Position numbers and translations under genes: made by a program
Part shown: piece after piece, positions 35,237 through 42,935 of the stretch
How positions within the stretch are numbered: the first letter of the stretch is position 1
How the letters are laid out: the number at the start of each line of letters is the position of its first letter
Notes under the pieces: model-generated
Database searches by the model: none
What the model was told of the DNA's origin: nothing
Seen by the model: only the letters and a program-made list of their open reading frames with translations
Source: CAWCBH01 sp963793785
Lineage (GTDB): Bacteria > Actinomycetota > Thermoleophilia > Solirubrobacterales > 70-9
Assembly (NCBI GenBank): GCA_963793785.1
Contig: CAWCBH010000003.1
Span: forward strand, 1,674,001 to 1,738,000
Length of the DNA stretch: 64,000 nt
Reading direction: 5' to 3'

Positions 35237-35724
35237 ACGCCGCAGACGGGCCAGGGACTGGACCCGGCCTGCGCGTAGAGCAGCGCCGCCCGGTAGTCCT
35301 GCTCGGCCTCCGGGGCCGCCGCCGGATCGCCCGACCCGCCGACTGAGGCCCAGGTGCCGTAGTCGAACTGGTACTTGCCGCGATAGCTGCCGTCGGCGGA
35401 GACGATCGTCGGATCGCCGCCCGACTCGCAGGCTGCGATCGCCTCCAGGGTCTCGATCGAGACGCCGCCGGGCAGGGTCGCGTAAGCCTCCTCGAGCTCC
35501 TGCTGGCGCTGGCGGCGCTGCGCGGCCCGGATCTGCTTGACCTGCACGTCGATCGTCTTGTGCAGGCGGCGCACCGGACGCTGAAGCGGCGCGATCTTCG
35601 CCTCGCCGCGTTCCGCGGCCGAGGTCTGCTTCTTGTCTTCCCCGCCGGCCGCCGCAATCGCGACGGCTGGAAAGGCGCTCGCGGCCAGGGCCGCGGTCGT
35701 AATTCCGATTTTTCTTGCAAGCAC
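35233..35724 (-). CDS. Secreted transglycosylase (Rpf-like)
   Basis: A 163-aa exported protein: signal peptide (residues 1-25), a basic helical linker, then an Rpf/transglycosylase-like core IAACESGGDPTIVSADGSYRGKYQFDYGTW, in which the Glu of CESGG is the catalytic residue, and the closing SSPWPVCG with the paired Cys. Such enzymes loosen peptidoglycan during regrowth. Starts with GTG. The long 5' region carries a hairpin and a GTGTGACG-N2-CGTCACAC palindrome. Confidence 0.88.
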   Translation of the reverse strand: MLARKIGITTAALAASAFPAVAIAAAGGEDKKQTSAAERGEAKIAPLQRPVRRLHKTIDVQVKQIRAAQRRQRQQELEEAYATLPGGVSIETLEAIAACESGGDPTIVSADGSYRGKYQFDYGTWASVGGSGDPAAAPEAEQDYRAALLYAQAGSSPWPVCGV

Positions 35725-35892
35725 GGGTAAACCACCTCCGTTCGTGGGTCGATGCCCGGTCGGGTCGCACGCTTCGCGCGCGCCTCGGCCGCGTCGGCCT
35801 CGCGAACGGTGCGAGGCAAATGGCGACTAATCCGGACTGCTTGCCCCGGCGGATGTCTCTGGGGCGCCGCTCCCGCGTGGCGCCTGCCGGGG

Positions 35893-35915
35893 TCCTGTTC
35901 CGTGCGTGAACAGGA
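35893..35915 (-). other. Hairpin in the Rpf-like gene leader
   Basis: Perfect 8-bp arms TCCTGTTC / GAACAGGA with a 7-nt loop, about 170 nt before the Rpf-like start. The whole 35.73-35.94 kb leader is GC-rich and could fold further. It does not show the conserved blocks of the c-di-AMP (ydaO) riboswitch that precedes many rpf genes, as far as I can tell. Confidence 0.35.
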
Positions 35916-35942
35916 ACCCTGCCAAGGAGCGATGTTGCGCAT

Positions 35943-35960
35943 GTGTGACGCTCGTCACAC
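35943..35960. promoter_or_regulatory. GTGTGACG-CT-CGTCACAC palindrome
   Basis: Perfect 8-bp arms with a 2-nt centre; it contains TGTGA-N6-TCACA, the CRP/FNR consensus. It lies between the Rpf-like gene (minus) and the gene at 36011 (plus), 14 nt before a TATAAG -10-like element (35974-35979) of the latter. It could control either or both. Confidence 0.55.
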
Positions 35961-36010
35961 TTGGGCAATCGCTGTATAAGCGCAGGCACCACGCCTGCCA
36001 CAGTTCCTGC

Positions 36011-36310
36011 ATGGGCCTTCCCGTCATTCCCAGTTGCGCCCTCGATGGAGAGGGGACCAAGCGCCAGCTAGAGCGCTACCGGCGTGCTGGCGACGACGCC
36101 GATGTCTTGGAGCGCACGCGCCGCCGCCTGATCGTCAGAGTCGCCCCAAGCGGCACGGCGGTAGTCCCCCAGCTGGTCGAGGTCGAGAGCCAATGCTGCT
36201 CCTTCTTCGGGCTCGACTGGGACCCGGACTCTCGACAGCTCTCGATCTCGGTGTCGGAGCGACAGCACGAGCCGGCGCTAGCAGCAATCGCCCACGCCCT
36301 CGGCGTCTAG
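36011..36310 (+). CDS. Small protein with a Cys-Cys core
   Basis: A 99-aa protein with the segment LVEVESQCCSFFGLDWD, in which E-x-x-C-C-x-F recalls small proteins found near metal-resistance and MerR-type genes (E-CC-PF). The N-terminus has a further Cys (PVIPSCALDG). Function unknown; metal or thiol chemistry is a guess. The ATG at 36011 fits the -10 element at 35974. The next small gene starts immediately after its stop. Confidence 0.65.
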   Translation: MGLPVIPSCALDGEGTKRQLERYRRAGDDADVLERTRRRLIVRVAPSGTAVVPQLVEVESQCCSFFGLDWDPDSRQLSISVSERQHEPALAAIAHALGV

Positions 36311-36523
36311 ATGCTGACGCTGTTCGGCGTCTCGGCGCTCAGCTTCATGATGCTGATGTACGCGCTTGAGAGGCGCGGGCCTGGCTTCACCGCTGCGTTC
36401 GCTTGCGGCTGCGCCCTTTCGAGTGCCTATGGCTTTGCCTCCGGAGCGTGACCCTTCGGCGTGGTCGAGGCGATCTGGACAGCAGTCGCGGTGCAGCGCT
36501 ACCGAACGCGGGTCAGCGCTTGA
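36311..36523 (+). pseudogene. Small membrane protein with an in-frame TGA
   Basis: ATG at 36311 directly after the preceding stop opens a 46-aa hydrophobic frame ending at TGA (36449-36451) in the context SGA-stop-PFGVVEAIW. Reading through, the frame continues 24 residues to TGA at 36521-36523. Small proteins with this layout commonly carry Trp at that place (GAWPFGVVEA), so TGA replaces TGG. The full 70-aa frame ends exactly over the TTG start of the next gene (TTGA), which supports the longer form as ancestral. It may be a recent nonsense mutation, a base error, or read-through. Confidence 0.5.
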
Positions 36524-37275
36524 AGAGGACCGTTCAGCTCCTTCGAGCGTCCTTTCCCGACCGGCCCGCGTTTGGCACCGCCGTCTCGCGGGCGATCGTG
36601 CATCGCGTCGCCGCCGGGGAGCTGCCGGAGACGGTCCGCATCGGGCGTCCGGGCCGGGTCGTCGCCTTCGGCAAGCGCGACACCGCCAGCGCTGGCTATA
36701 CGAGTGCCCTGGCGGCGGCGAGATCGGCCGGCTACGACGCCGTCGAGCGTCTCGCGGGCGGCCGCGCCGCCGCCTATACCGAGGGCACGCTGAGCTTCTC
36801 CCACGCCCAGCGCGAGGCCGATCCGCGCCGCGCCACCGAGGCGCGCTTTCGCGAGACCGCCGAGCTGCTGCGGGAGGCGCTGGCCGGGCTCGGCGTCGAC
36901 GCCCGCATCGGCGAGGTCGCGGGCGAGTACTGCCCGGGCGAGTACAGCGTCAACGCCCGCGGAGAGGTGAAGCTGGCCGGGATCGGCCAGCGGCTGATCG
37001 CCGATGGCGCCCATGTCGGCGGCGTGCTGGTAGCCGACGGGGCGGCAGAGGTTCGCCGCGTTCTCGTGCCGGTCTACGAGGCCCTCGGGCTCGACTGGGA
37101 CCCGGACACGACCGGCAGCGTCACCGAAGAAGCTCCGGGGACCGGCATCGACGCCGTCGAGGCCGCAATCGTCGCGGCGCTGGCGAATCGATACGACGTT
37201 GTCGAGGCGGAGATCGACCGCGACACCCTCAGCCTCGCCGAGACATTCGCCGGCCAGCACGAAGCGCCCGGCTGA
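36520..37275 (+). CDS. Lipoate-protein ligase A family protein
   Basis: A 251-aa member of the BPL/LplA/LipB fold, which attaches lipoate or octanoate to carrier domains. Visible are RIGRPGRVVAFGKRD, GTLSFSH, GEYCPGEYSVNA and EVKLAGIGQRLI with the catalytic-type Lys. TTG at 36520 is taken as start because it overlaps the upstream frame's stop (TTGA) and begins at the family N-terminus; no ATG fits. No lipoyl-domain gene is adjacent. Confidence 0.8.
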   Translation: MKRTVQLLRASFPDRPAFGTAVSRAIVHRVAAGELPETVRIGRPGRVVAFGKRDTASAGYTSALAAARSAGYDAVERLAGGRAAAYTEGTLSFSHAQREADPRRATEARFRETAELLREALAGLGVDARIGEVAGEYCPGEYSVNARGEVKLAGIGQRLIADGAHVGGVLVADGAAEVRRVLVPVYEALGLDWDPDTTGSVTEEAPGTGIDAVEAAIVAALANRYDVVEAEIDRDTLSLAETFAGQHEAPG

Positions 37276-37390
37276 GCGGTCCAGGCATGGGCGACTCGAC
37301 GCATACGAACATCGGTCGAGGCATCGTCGCCAACCTCGTGACCGACGTTCCCTGCGCCGACAACCGCTTCAGGCCCAGCGAGGAGGAAGC

Positions 37391-37636
37391 ATGCGACGGC
37401 ACTTCATCATCGGTGCGATTGCCCTGACAACCGTGTTGGGAGGCCCGGTGGCAGCCGCATCGGCAGATCGCCCGACCCGGCCCCATCCGGTCTTCGAATC
37501 GACCTGCGAGCGAGACGGTGCCTTGATCTTCGTCGCGACCACCTTCGGCCCGCCCGGGCCCGACGTGGGGCACCTCCAGCGCAGTTGCCACGAGGCCGGC
37601 GGCAAGCTCCGCCGCACAAAGCTGAAGTCCAACTAG
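37391..37636 (+). CDS. Small secreted protein
   Basis: An 81-aa protein: signal peptide (IIGAIALTTVLGGPVAAASA) and a mature part of about 56 residues with two Cys (TCERDG and RSCHEAGG) that could form a disulfide. GAGGAGGAAG stands just before the ATG. No family recognised. Its stop overlaps the convergent thioredoxin gene by 4 nt. Confidence 0.65.
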   Translation: MRRHFIIGAIALTTVLGGPVAAASADRPTRPHPVFESTCERDGALIFVATTFGPPGPDVGHLQRSCHEAGGKLRRTKLKSN

Positions 37637-38373
37637 TAAATCGCGGCGGCAAGGCGGCGGCGGTACTCGCGCGCCCGTTCCTCGCCCGGATCGAGCGTCG
37701 CCAGCGCTCCGACGACCGCACGGCGGATGTCTTCGCGCCGTCCGTCCTCGGCGGCGACCAGCTCCGCCAGCAGCGCCTCGACTCCATCGTCGAGGCGCCC
37801 TTCGTCGAGCGCCGCGATGCCGTCGGCCAACGGCTCCGCGGCATCGTCCCCGAGCCTGATCCGCGCCGCCAGGCCGTCCGCCTCGAAGTCGCCTTCGATC
37901 CGATTCAGGTAGCTGAGCGCCTCCTCGCCGGCGTCGCGGCCGCGCAGGATCCGCGCCAGCGCCAGGGTGGCGTCGACGCGGCCCGGCTCCAGCTCCAGTG
38001 CCTCGCGCAGCGATTCCTCGTCGCCGGCAGCGACCAGGCCGTCGGCGCGCGACGGGACCAGCGAGTCGAAGAACCCCTCCACCGCCGCGGGCGGCTGGGC
38101 CCCGACGAACTCTCGCTCGACGGCTCCGTCGCGAAATGCCTTCACGGCCGGGATCCCCTGGATCCCGTAGCGGGAAGCGAGGCCCTGGTTGGCGTCCACA
38201 TCGACCTTCGCGAGCACAACCTCTCCCTCCCTCGCGGCAGCGGCGCGCTCCAGCAGAGGTCCCAAGGTGCGGCACGGACCGCACCACTCCGCCCAGAAGT
38301 CGACCACAACCGGCAGCCGGCCCGAGCGGTCGATCACCTCTGATTCGAAGGTCGCCTCGCTGACGTCGATCAT
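37633..38373 (-). CDS. Thioredoxin-TPR protein, CnoX (YbbN)-like
   Basis: A 246-aa two-domain protein: thioredoxin domain over residues 1-110 with WCGPC at 30-34 and the cis-Pro in GIQGIPAVKAF, then TPR-like helices to the end. CnoX proteins hold unfolded clients against oxidation; unlike E. coli CnoX, this one keeps both active-site Cys and may be redox-active. It stands alone between convergent and divergent neighbours. Confidence 0.9.
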   Translation of the reverse strand: MIDVSEATFESEVIDRSGRLPVVVDFWAEWCGPCRTLGPLLERAAAAREGEVVLAKVDVDANQGLASRYGIQGIPAVKAFRDGAVEREFVGAQPPAAVEGFFDSLVPSRADGLVAAGDEESLREALELEPGRVDATLALARILRGRDAGEEALSYLNRIEGDFEADGLAARIRLGDDAAEPLADGIAALDEGRLDDGVEALLAELVAAEDGRREDIRRAVVGALATLDPGEERAREYRRRLAAAIY

Positions 38374-38444
38374 CCTCTTAGAGGCTAGACAAAGACACCC
38401 AGCGCTCCCGAGTCCGACCGGCGGGGCTCCTAGATTCGTCCGCG

Positions 38445-39410
38445 ATGGCCGACGCCCGCCCGCCCGACGCAGGCGCTCCCGGACGGCGCAGCTCCTCGCT
38501 GCCGGAGCGGTTGCTGGACTCCGGGGCGCGAAGCGCCCGCACGCTCGCCGGCGCGACCGGGATCGACCGAGCGGTCGAGACGGCGACCGAGGAGGCGATC
38601 GTGCGGGCGGTCGAGAGCCCGGCGGTCGAGCGGGCGCTGGTCCGCGTGCTCGAAGGTCCCGTGGTCGACGGTGTGCTTCAAAGCCAGGCCGTCGAGGGAG
38701 CGCTGGTCCGCACCCTCGACAGCGAGATGGTGGATCGCGTCTGGCAGCAGCTGCTGCGCAGCGACGAGGTGCAGGAGCTGATCGAGCGGATCGCCGAGGC
38801 GCCGGAGATCAGGTCCGCGATCACCGCCCAAGGCGTCGGGCTGATCGAGGACTTCGGTCGCCAGATCGGCCAGGTGGCCCGCCGCCTCGACGACGTGATC
38901 GAGGGCTTCGGGCGCCGGATCAGGCGCCGCCCGCGCCGCGCGGAGCGGACCAACCGAGCCGGGTTCGTCACCCGGGCCCTGGCGCTGCTCATCGACCTGG
39001 GGATCCTGAATCTGATCTTCGCCTCATTCTCGGCCCTGCTGGCGCTGGTCCTGAACGAGCTGTTCGGCGGCGACGGCGTCCCTGCTCCTGCCCTGGTCGC
39101 CGGTACCTTCCTCTGGCTCACCGGGGGAGCCCTGTACCTGCTCTCCTTCTGGTCGCTGGCCGGGCAGACCCCCGGCATGCGATTCCTGGGCATCCAGCTC
39201 GACGCCGGCGGCGAGCGACGCATCGGGGCCCGGCGGGCGCGAAGGCGGCTGCTCGGCGGCGTGCTCGCGGCGATCCCGTTCGGAGCCGGATTTATCGGCG
39301 TGCTCGGCGAGCGCCGACGCGGCTTTCACGACCGCATGGCCGGCACGCTTGTCCTCTACGCCGATCCTCGTGGCGCGGGCCGAACGGGATCTTCTTCAGG
39401 CTCCGATTAG
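38445..39410 (+). CDS. RDD-family membrane protein
   Basis: A 321-aa protein. Residues 1-165 are soluble, alpha-helical and repetitive in charge (RAVES, RVLEGP, RTLDSE patterns). Residues 170-310 form an RDD domain: RAGFVTRALALLIDLGILN with the Arg and Asp of the family name, two helices, then GQTPGMRFLGIQL and the final DRMAGTLVLY. RDD proteins are often transport or envelope factors. It is followed at 18 nt by the GGDEF gene. Confidence 0.88.
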   Translation: MADARPPDAGAPGRRSSSLPERLLDSGARSARTLAGATGIDRAVETATEEAIVRAVESPAVERALVRVLEGPVVDGVLQSQAVEGALVRTLDSEMVDRVWQQLLRSDEVQELIERIAEAPEIRSAITAQGVGLIEDFGRQIGQVARRLDDVIEGFGRRIRRRPRRAERTNRAGFVTRALALLIDLGILNLIFASFSALLALVLNELFGGDGVPAPALVAGTFLWLTGGALYLLSFWSLAGQTPGMRFLGIQLDAGGERRIGARRARRRLLGGVLAAIPFGAGFIGVLGERRRGFHDRMAGTLVLYADPRGAGRTGSSSGSD

Positions 39411-39428
39411 CCCTGCCGATATCCCCTC

Positions 39429-40472
39429 ATGGAGGCGGATTCGCGGCGTCCCGACGCCGCAGAACAAGATCGGCGCTACTGGCGACTGGCCGCCGTGCTC
39501 TTCTTCGGCGGCGGCATGGGAGCGATCCCGAGCGACGCGCTGCACCGCCCGACCCACCCGCCGGAGATCTACCTGCTGCCGCTGCTGGCGTTGGTCTCCG
39601 GCGTCGTCTGCCTGTTCTGCGCCACCCGCGTGTCGGGCCGCTGGCTGCAGGTGGTCACCGTGGTGGCGACGCTGGAGATCGCGCTCACGGTTGCTTTCGC
39701 CGACAGCGTCTTCGCGATCTATTACACCTTCGTCGCCATCTACGCCGCCTACGTGTTCTCCGAGCGGCGGACGATTGGCTTCTTGGTCGGGTTTGCCTCC
39801 CTCGCGGCCCTGGCACCGATCGCTTATGACCCGGACTCGGCCCGGGAGACGCTGATGCAGGGCTTCGCGTTGATCCCGACGCTGGTGCTCTCTGCCGGAA
39901 CGGTGACCTTCCTGCGCGAGCGCTTCGAGGCCAGCGAGCAGCGCTACCGCGAGCTTGCCGAGCGCGATGCGCTGACCGGAGTCGGCAACTACCGGATGCT
40001 GACCAACCGCCTGCGGCAGGAGCTGGAGCGCCATCGGCGCTACGAGCACTCGCTGGCGGTGATCCTGGTCGATCTCGACGACTTCAAGCAGGTCAACGAC
40101 CGCCACGGGCACCAGCGGGGCGACGACGTCTTGGTTGAGGTCGGACGGGTGCTGCGCGAGTCGGTGCGCGTGCACGATGTGGTCGTCCGCCAAGGCGGCG
40201 ATGAGTTCTGCGTCGTGGCGCCGGAGACCGATCGCGAGCGGGCCGAGGATCTGGCGACGAGGATCCGCGAGGCGCTCTGCGAGATCGTCATCGAGGGCGA
40301 GCGGCTCTGCTCCTGTACAGGCGTGGCCGTCTACCCCGACGACGCCGGCAGCCTCGAGGCGCTGATGGCCAGCTCCGACACCGACCTGCGCGTCGCCAAG
40401 GGCCGCAAGCTGTGGCGGGCGCGGTCGGAGGAGGCCGCGGAGGAGCTACGCGGCTCGATTCAACAGCTCTGA
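39429..40472 (+). CDS. Membrane diguanylate cyclase (GGDEF)
   Basis: A 347-aa protein with about five membrane helices (residues 20-165) and a C-terminal GGDEF domain that makes c-di-GMP. The active loop is intact (RQGGDEFCV), the Mg site is in VDLDDFKQVNDRHGH, and RVHD five residues before GGDEF is the inhibitory I-site (RxxD). No receptor or phosphodiesterase gene is seen nearby. Probably senses an envelope signal through its membrane part. Confidence 0.92.
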   Translation: MEADSRRPDAAEQDRRYWRLAAVLFFGGGMGAIPSDALHRPTHPPEIYLLPLLALVSGVVCLFCATRVSGRWLQVVTVVATLEIALTVAFADSVFAIYYTFVAIYAAYVFSERRTIGFLVGFASLAALAPIAYDPDSARETLMQGFALIPTLVLSAGTVTFLRERFEASEQRYRELAERDALTGVGNYRMLTNRLRQELERHRRYEHSLAVILVDLDDFKQVNDRHGHQRGDDVLVEVGRVLRESVRVHDVVVRQGGDEFCVVAPETDRERAEDLATRIREALCEIVIEGERLCSCTGVAVYPDDAGSLEALMASSDTDLRVAKGRKLWRARSEEAAEELRGSIQQL

Positions 40473-40476
40473 GCCT

Positions 40477-40671
40477 TTACTCCGCTTCGCGCTCGCTTCG
40501 CTCGCGCTTCTCGAGCTTCTCCTTCAGGTAGGCAGCCTTGTCGGCGCGGCGCTCGTGCTGAGCGGTCTCCTCCTCCTGGTCGGCGCTTTCCGCCTTGTCG
40601 CGCTCGCGCTGCTCCCGCTCGCGTTGCTGGATTCGCAGCTTCTCGGTGGTCGGATCGGGGTCGCCGGGCAT
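40477..40671 (-). CDS. Small charged coiled-coil protein
   Basis: A 64-aa protein composed largely of Glu, Arg, Lys and Gln (TEKLRIQQREREQRERDK), expected to be one long helix. Low complexity makes it a weaker gene call, but the start is 4 nt from the NTF2-like gene's stop, so cotranscription is plausible. No function can be inferred. Confidence 0.5.
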   Translation of the reverse strand: MPGDPDPTTEKLRIQQREREQRERDKAESADQEEETAQHERRADKAAYLKEKLEKRERSEREAE

Positions 40672-40675
40672 CGGA

Positions 40676-41071
40676 TCAGGCAGTCTGAGGAGCGGACGAC
40701 TCCGCCTCGGCCAGCGCGGCGTCGACGCTCGAAACCATTCTGATCCGGGTGGCCTTCCCGTCTTCGAGGCGGAAGGTGTAGAGGCAGGCCAGGCGCTGCT
40801 CGACCTCGGCGCCGCTTCGGTTGCCCTTTACCTTCAGGCGCATGTCGACCACGTAGCGCCCATCGCCGAGGTCGAGTACCTCGACCGGGTCAATGCGGAG
40901 CCCGGCCCAGGTTTCCCGCAGCTCGTGCCAATAGCGGCGGATCTCTTTCTTTCCTCGCATCGGCGCGACATCGGTGAACACGGCCGAGGGGTCGAATACC
41001 GCGTCCTCTGCGTACATCTCCTCCATCGGCTCGAACTCGCCGCGGTTCCAGCACTCGAACCGCTCCTGCAT
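40676..41071 (-). CDS. NTF2-like (SnoaL-type) protein
   Basis: A 131-aa NTF2 fold protein: MQERFECWNRGEFEPMEEMYAED helix and strand, GKKEIRRYWHELRETW, and the strand VDMRLKVKGNRSGAEVEQ. Sequence upstream of the ATG (PEILDRLR in the same frame) looks family-like, so the real start might be earlier. Substrate unknown. Confidence 0.8.
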   Translation of the reverse strand: MQERFECWNRGEFEPMEEMYAEDAVFDPSAVFTDVAPMRGKKEIRRYWHELRETWAGLRIDPVEVLDLGDGRYVVDMRLKVKGNRSGAEVEQRLACLYTFRLEDGKATRIRMVSSVDAALAEAESSAPQTA

Positions 41072-41154
41072 CCGCAGCCGATCGAGGATCTCGGGGGATA
41101 CCGGCTTGGCGATGCCCTGACCCTACCTCGATCACCCCCGTACTCTGAGGCCGC

Positions 41155-41184
41155 TTGACAGGTGACTAATTAGTCACATATAGT
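41155..41184 (+). promoter_or_regulatory. Promoter with embedded operator; leaderless ArsR-type gene
   Basis: TTGACA (41155-41160), an 18-nt spacer and TATAGT (41179-41184) form a near-consensus sigma-70 promoter. The spacer contains the perfect 16-bp palindrome GTGACTAATTAGTCAC (41162-41177), suited to an ArsR dimer. The start ATG lies 8 nt after the -10, so the transcript should be leaderless. The layout suggests autorepression by the gene that follows. Confidence 0.8.
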
Positions 41185-41192
41185 TCGGCGCC

Positions 41193-41960
41193 ATGGACGC
41201 CGTGTTCAGGGCCCTCGCCGACCCGACCCGCCGCAGCCTCCTCGACGAGCTGTTCGGGGAGGACGGGCAGACGCTCAGTGCCCTCGAAGGGCGCTTGCCG
41301 ATGACCCGCTTCGGCGTCATGAAGCATCTGCGGGTGCTCGAGGAGGCGGGCTTGGTGACAACCAAGCGTCGAGGTCGCGAGAAGCTCCACTTCCTGAACC
41401 CCGTCCCGATCAGGCTCGTCCACGACCGCTGGGTGAGCAAATACGCGGAGCCGTGGGCCGCAGGGCTCAGCGCGCTCAAGACCCGAATCGAGGAGAACGC
41501 AATGGAGAAGGTTTTCGAGATCTACATCAAGACGACGCCGGACCGGCTTTGGGAGGCGATCACCGACGACGAGATGCGCCAGAAGTACAACTTCGGCGTC
41601 GGGGTTCGCTCCGAGTGGACCGCGGGCTCGAGCTACGAGGGCTTCCACCCGGTAGCCGGCATCGCGATCGCCGAGGGCGAGAACCTCGAGGTCGACCCCC
41701 CGCGCCGGCTCGTGCAGAGCATGACCGCGCTGTGGAGCGACGAGGTCAAGGACGAGGGGACCTCGCGAGTGACCTGGGAGATCGAGCCGGTCGGCGACTC
41801 GTGCCGCCTGACCGTCACCCACGATGAGCTGCGCGAAGGCGCCAACAACGAGCTCTACGGCGGCTGGCCGATGATCCTCTCCGGCCTGAAGACGCTGCTG
41901 GAGACCGGAGATCTGCTGACCACGCCGGGCTCGCTGCGCTACGCGGAAGCGGGCGCCTGA
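41193..41960 (+). CDS. ArsR-family regulator fused to SRPBCC (AHSA1) domain
   Basis: A 255-aa two-domain protein. Residues 1-95 are an ArsR winged helix (FRALADPTRRSLLDELF, MTRFGVMKHLRVLEEAGLVTTKRRGREKLHFLNP). Residues 104-250 are a SRPBCC/AHSA1-like lipid-cavity fold (VFEIYIKTTPDRLWEAITDDE). Usually these occur as two adjacent genes; here they are one chain, suggesting that ligand binding in the SRPBCC part controls DNA binding. No metal-binding Cys is seen in the ArsR part. Confidence 0.9.
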   Translation: MDAVFRALADPTRRSLLDELFGEDGQTLSALEGRLPMTRFGVMKHLRVLEEAGLVTTKRRGREKLHFLNPVPIRLVHDRWVSKYAEPWAAGLSALKTRIEENAMEKVFEIYIKTTPDRLWEAITDDEMRQKYNFGVGVRSEWTAGSSYEGFHPVAGIAIAEGENLEVDPPRRLVQSMTALWSDEVKDEGTSRVTWEIEPVGDSCRLTVTHDELREGANNELYGGWPMILSGLKTLLETGDLLTTPGSLRYAEAGA

Positions 41961-42026
41961 GGCGTCGCGGAATCGATCGGGGCGCCGCGCAAGAGCCGGC
42001 GCCTCGATCGGCTCCCGCTCAGGTCC

Positions 42027-42317
42027 TCAGTTGACCAGGGAGGCGATGTCGACCCAGGCGCGGTCCATCTCCACTCTGGTACCACGGAACTCGACGCCTT
42101 CTGCGCGCAACAGCCGAAGCTGGCGTTGCCCCTTGGCCAGAGATCCGTCCGCGCGGACGATCCGGTGCCAGGGCACGTCTGGGTCCTTGCACGCGGCGAG
42201 CACCGCTCCTGCGAAGCGCGGGGCGTGCGAACAGAGATCGCCATAGGTGGTGACACAGCCGGCCGGGACGGCGCGCACCCGCCGCAGCACCTCGCGGACC
42301 TCCTCGGAATCGCGCAT
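42027..42317 (-). CDS. Alkyltransferase-like protein (ATL)
   Basis: A 96-aa MGMT-fold protein that flags O6-alkylguanine for nucleotide excision repair. It has the DNA-binding helix PAGCVTTYGDLCSHA and the active-site motif PWHRIV where active transferases have PCHR, so the acceptor Cys is replaced by Trp, the mark of ATL. The ATG at 42317 gives a protein of the typical size; the longer frame is spurious. uvrC lies 35 kb away in the same window. Confidence 0.9.
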   Translation of the reverse strand: MRDSEEVREVLRRVRAVPAGCVTTYGDLCSHAPRFAGAVLAACKDPDVPWHRIVRADGSLAKGQRQLRLLRAEGVEFRGTRVEMDRAWVDIASLVN

Positions 42318-42350
42318 CTGAAAATTATCCGGGAGATACTGCACAGGCTG

Positions 42351-42935
42351 ATGTCGGAAGAGAGCATCGAGGTCGTGCACGGGATCCGGACTGCGCTGTC
42401 CCCCGTCGGCGAAAGGGCGGGCCGGCGCCGCAGCCTTGACGAGCACCTGCAGGTTCGGTTTCCGGTCTTCTTTCGCCGCCTCAGCGACCTCGGTTTGAGA
42501 CTGCCGTCCCGATCGCGATTGCGTCGGTTGCTGCTCGCCCGGGCCATAGTTCGGGCATACGCAGCGGCCAACCGTCGCGACTTCGATCTGATCCTCACCG
42601 CCTATGACCCGGCGGTGTACGAGTATCGGCCCAGCAGCGATCTGTTGCCTCCCGACATGGAAAGGGTTCTCCGCGGTCCTGACGGCTACCGCAAGCTCTG
42701 GCGATATTGGCTCGATGCGTTCGAGGACATCCGCTTCGACCCCGAGGAGATGCTCGACCTGGGAGACCAGATTCTCGTCACGGCCCAACAGCGGGGACAC
42801 GGATCAGGCAGCGGCGTGGCCGTAGAGCAGCCCGTGTTTCAGCTCTTCAAGTTCCGGCGCGGCATGGTGATCTCCCAAGAGGACTTCCTGGATCGCGCGC
42901 AGGCCCTCGCGGCCGCGGGGCTGTCGGAAAAATGA
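42351..42935 (+). CDS. NTF2-like protein with an N-terminal extension
   Basis: A 194-aa protein. Residues 65-190 are an NTF2-like fold (LARAIVRAYAAANRRDFDLILTAY, EQPVFQLFKFRRGMVISQEDFLD). Residues 1-60 are basic and unlike the family; an alternative start near the core is possible. It overlaps the next gene by 4 nt (ATGA), so the two NTF2-like proteins are made together and could pair. Confidence 0.75.
   Translation: MSEESIEVVHGIRTALSPVGERAGRRRSLDEHLQVRFPVFFRRLSDLGLRLPSRSRLRRLLLARAIVRAYAAANRRDFDLILTAYDPAVYEYRPSSDLLPPDMERVLRGPDGYRKLWRYWLDAFEDIRFDPEEMLDLGDQILVTAQQRGHGSGSGVAVEQPVFQLFKFRRGMVISQEDFLDRAQALAAAGLSEK

Noticed and set aside
35725..35940. c-di-AMP (ydaO) riboswitch before the Rpf-like gene
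   Set aside because: Such riboswitches often precede rpf genes, but I could not find the conserved GGGGUGAA and CCGAAUCC-type blocks in the leader. Only simple hairpins are visible. An Infernal search with RF00379 would decide.
36449..36451. TGA as a selenocysteine codon
   Set aside because: No SECIS-like stem is evident after it, the context is a membrane protein without redox motifs, and relatives suggest Trp at this place.
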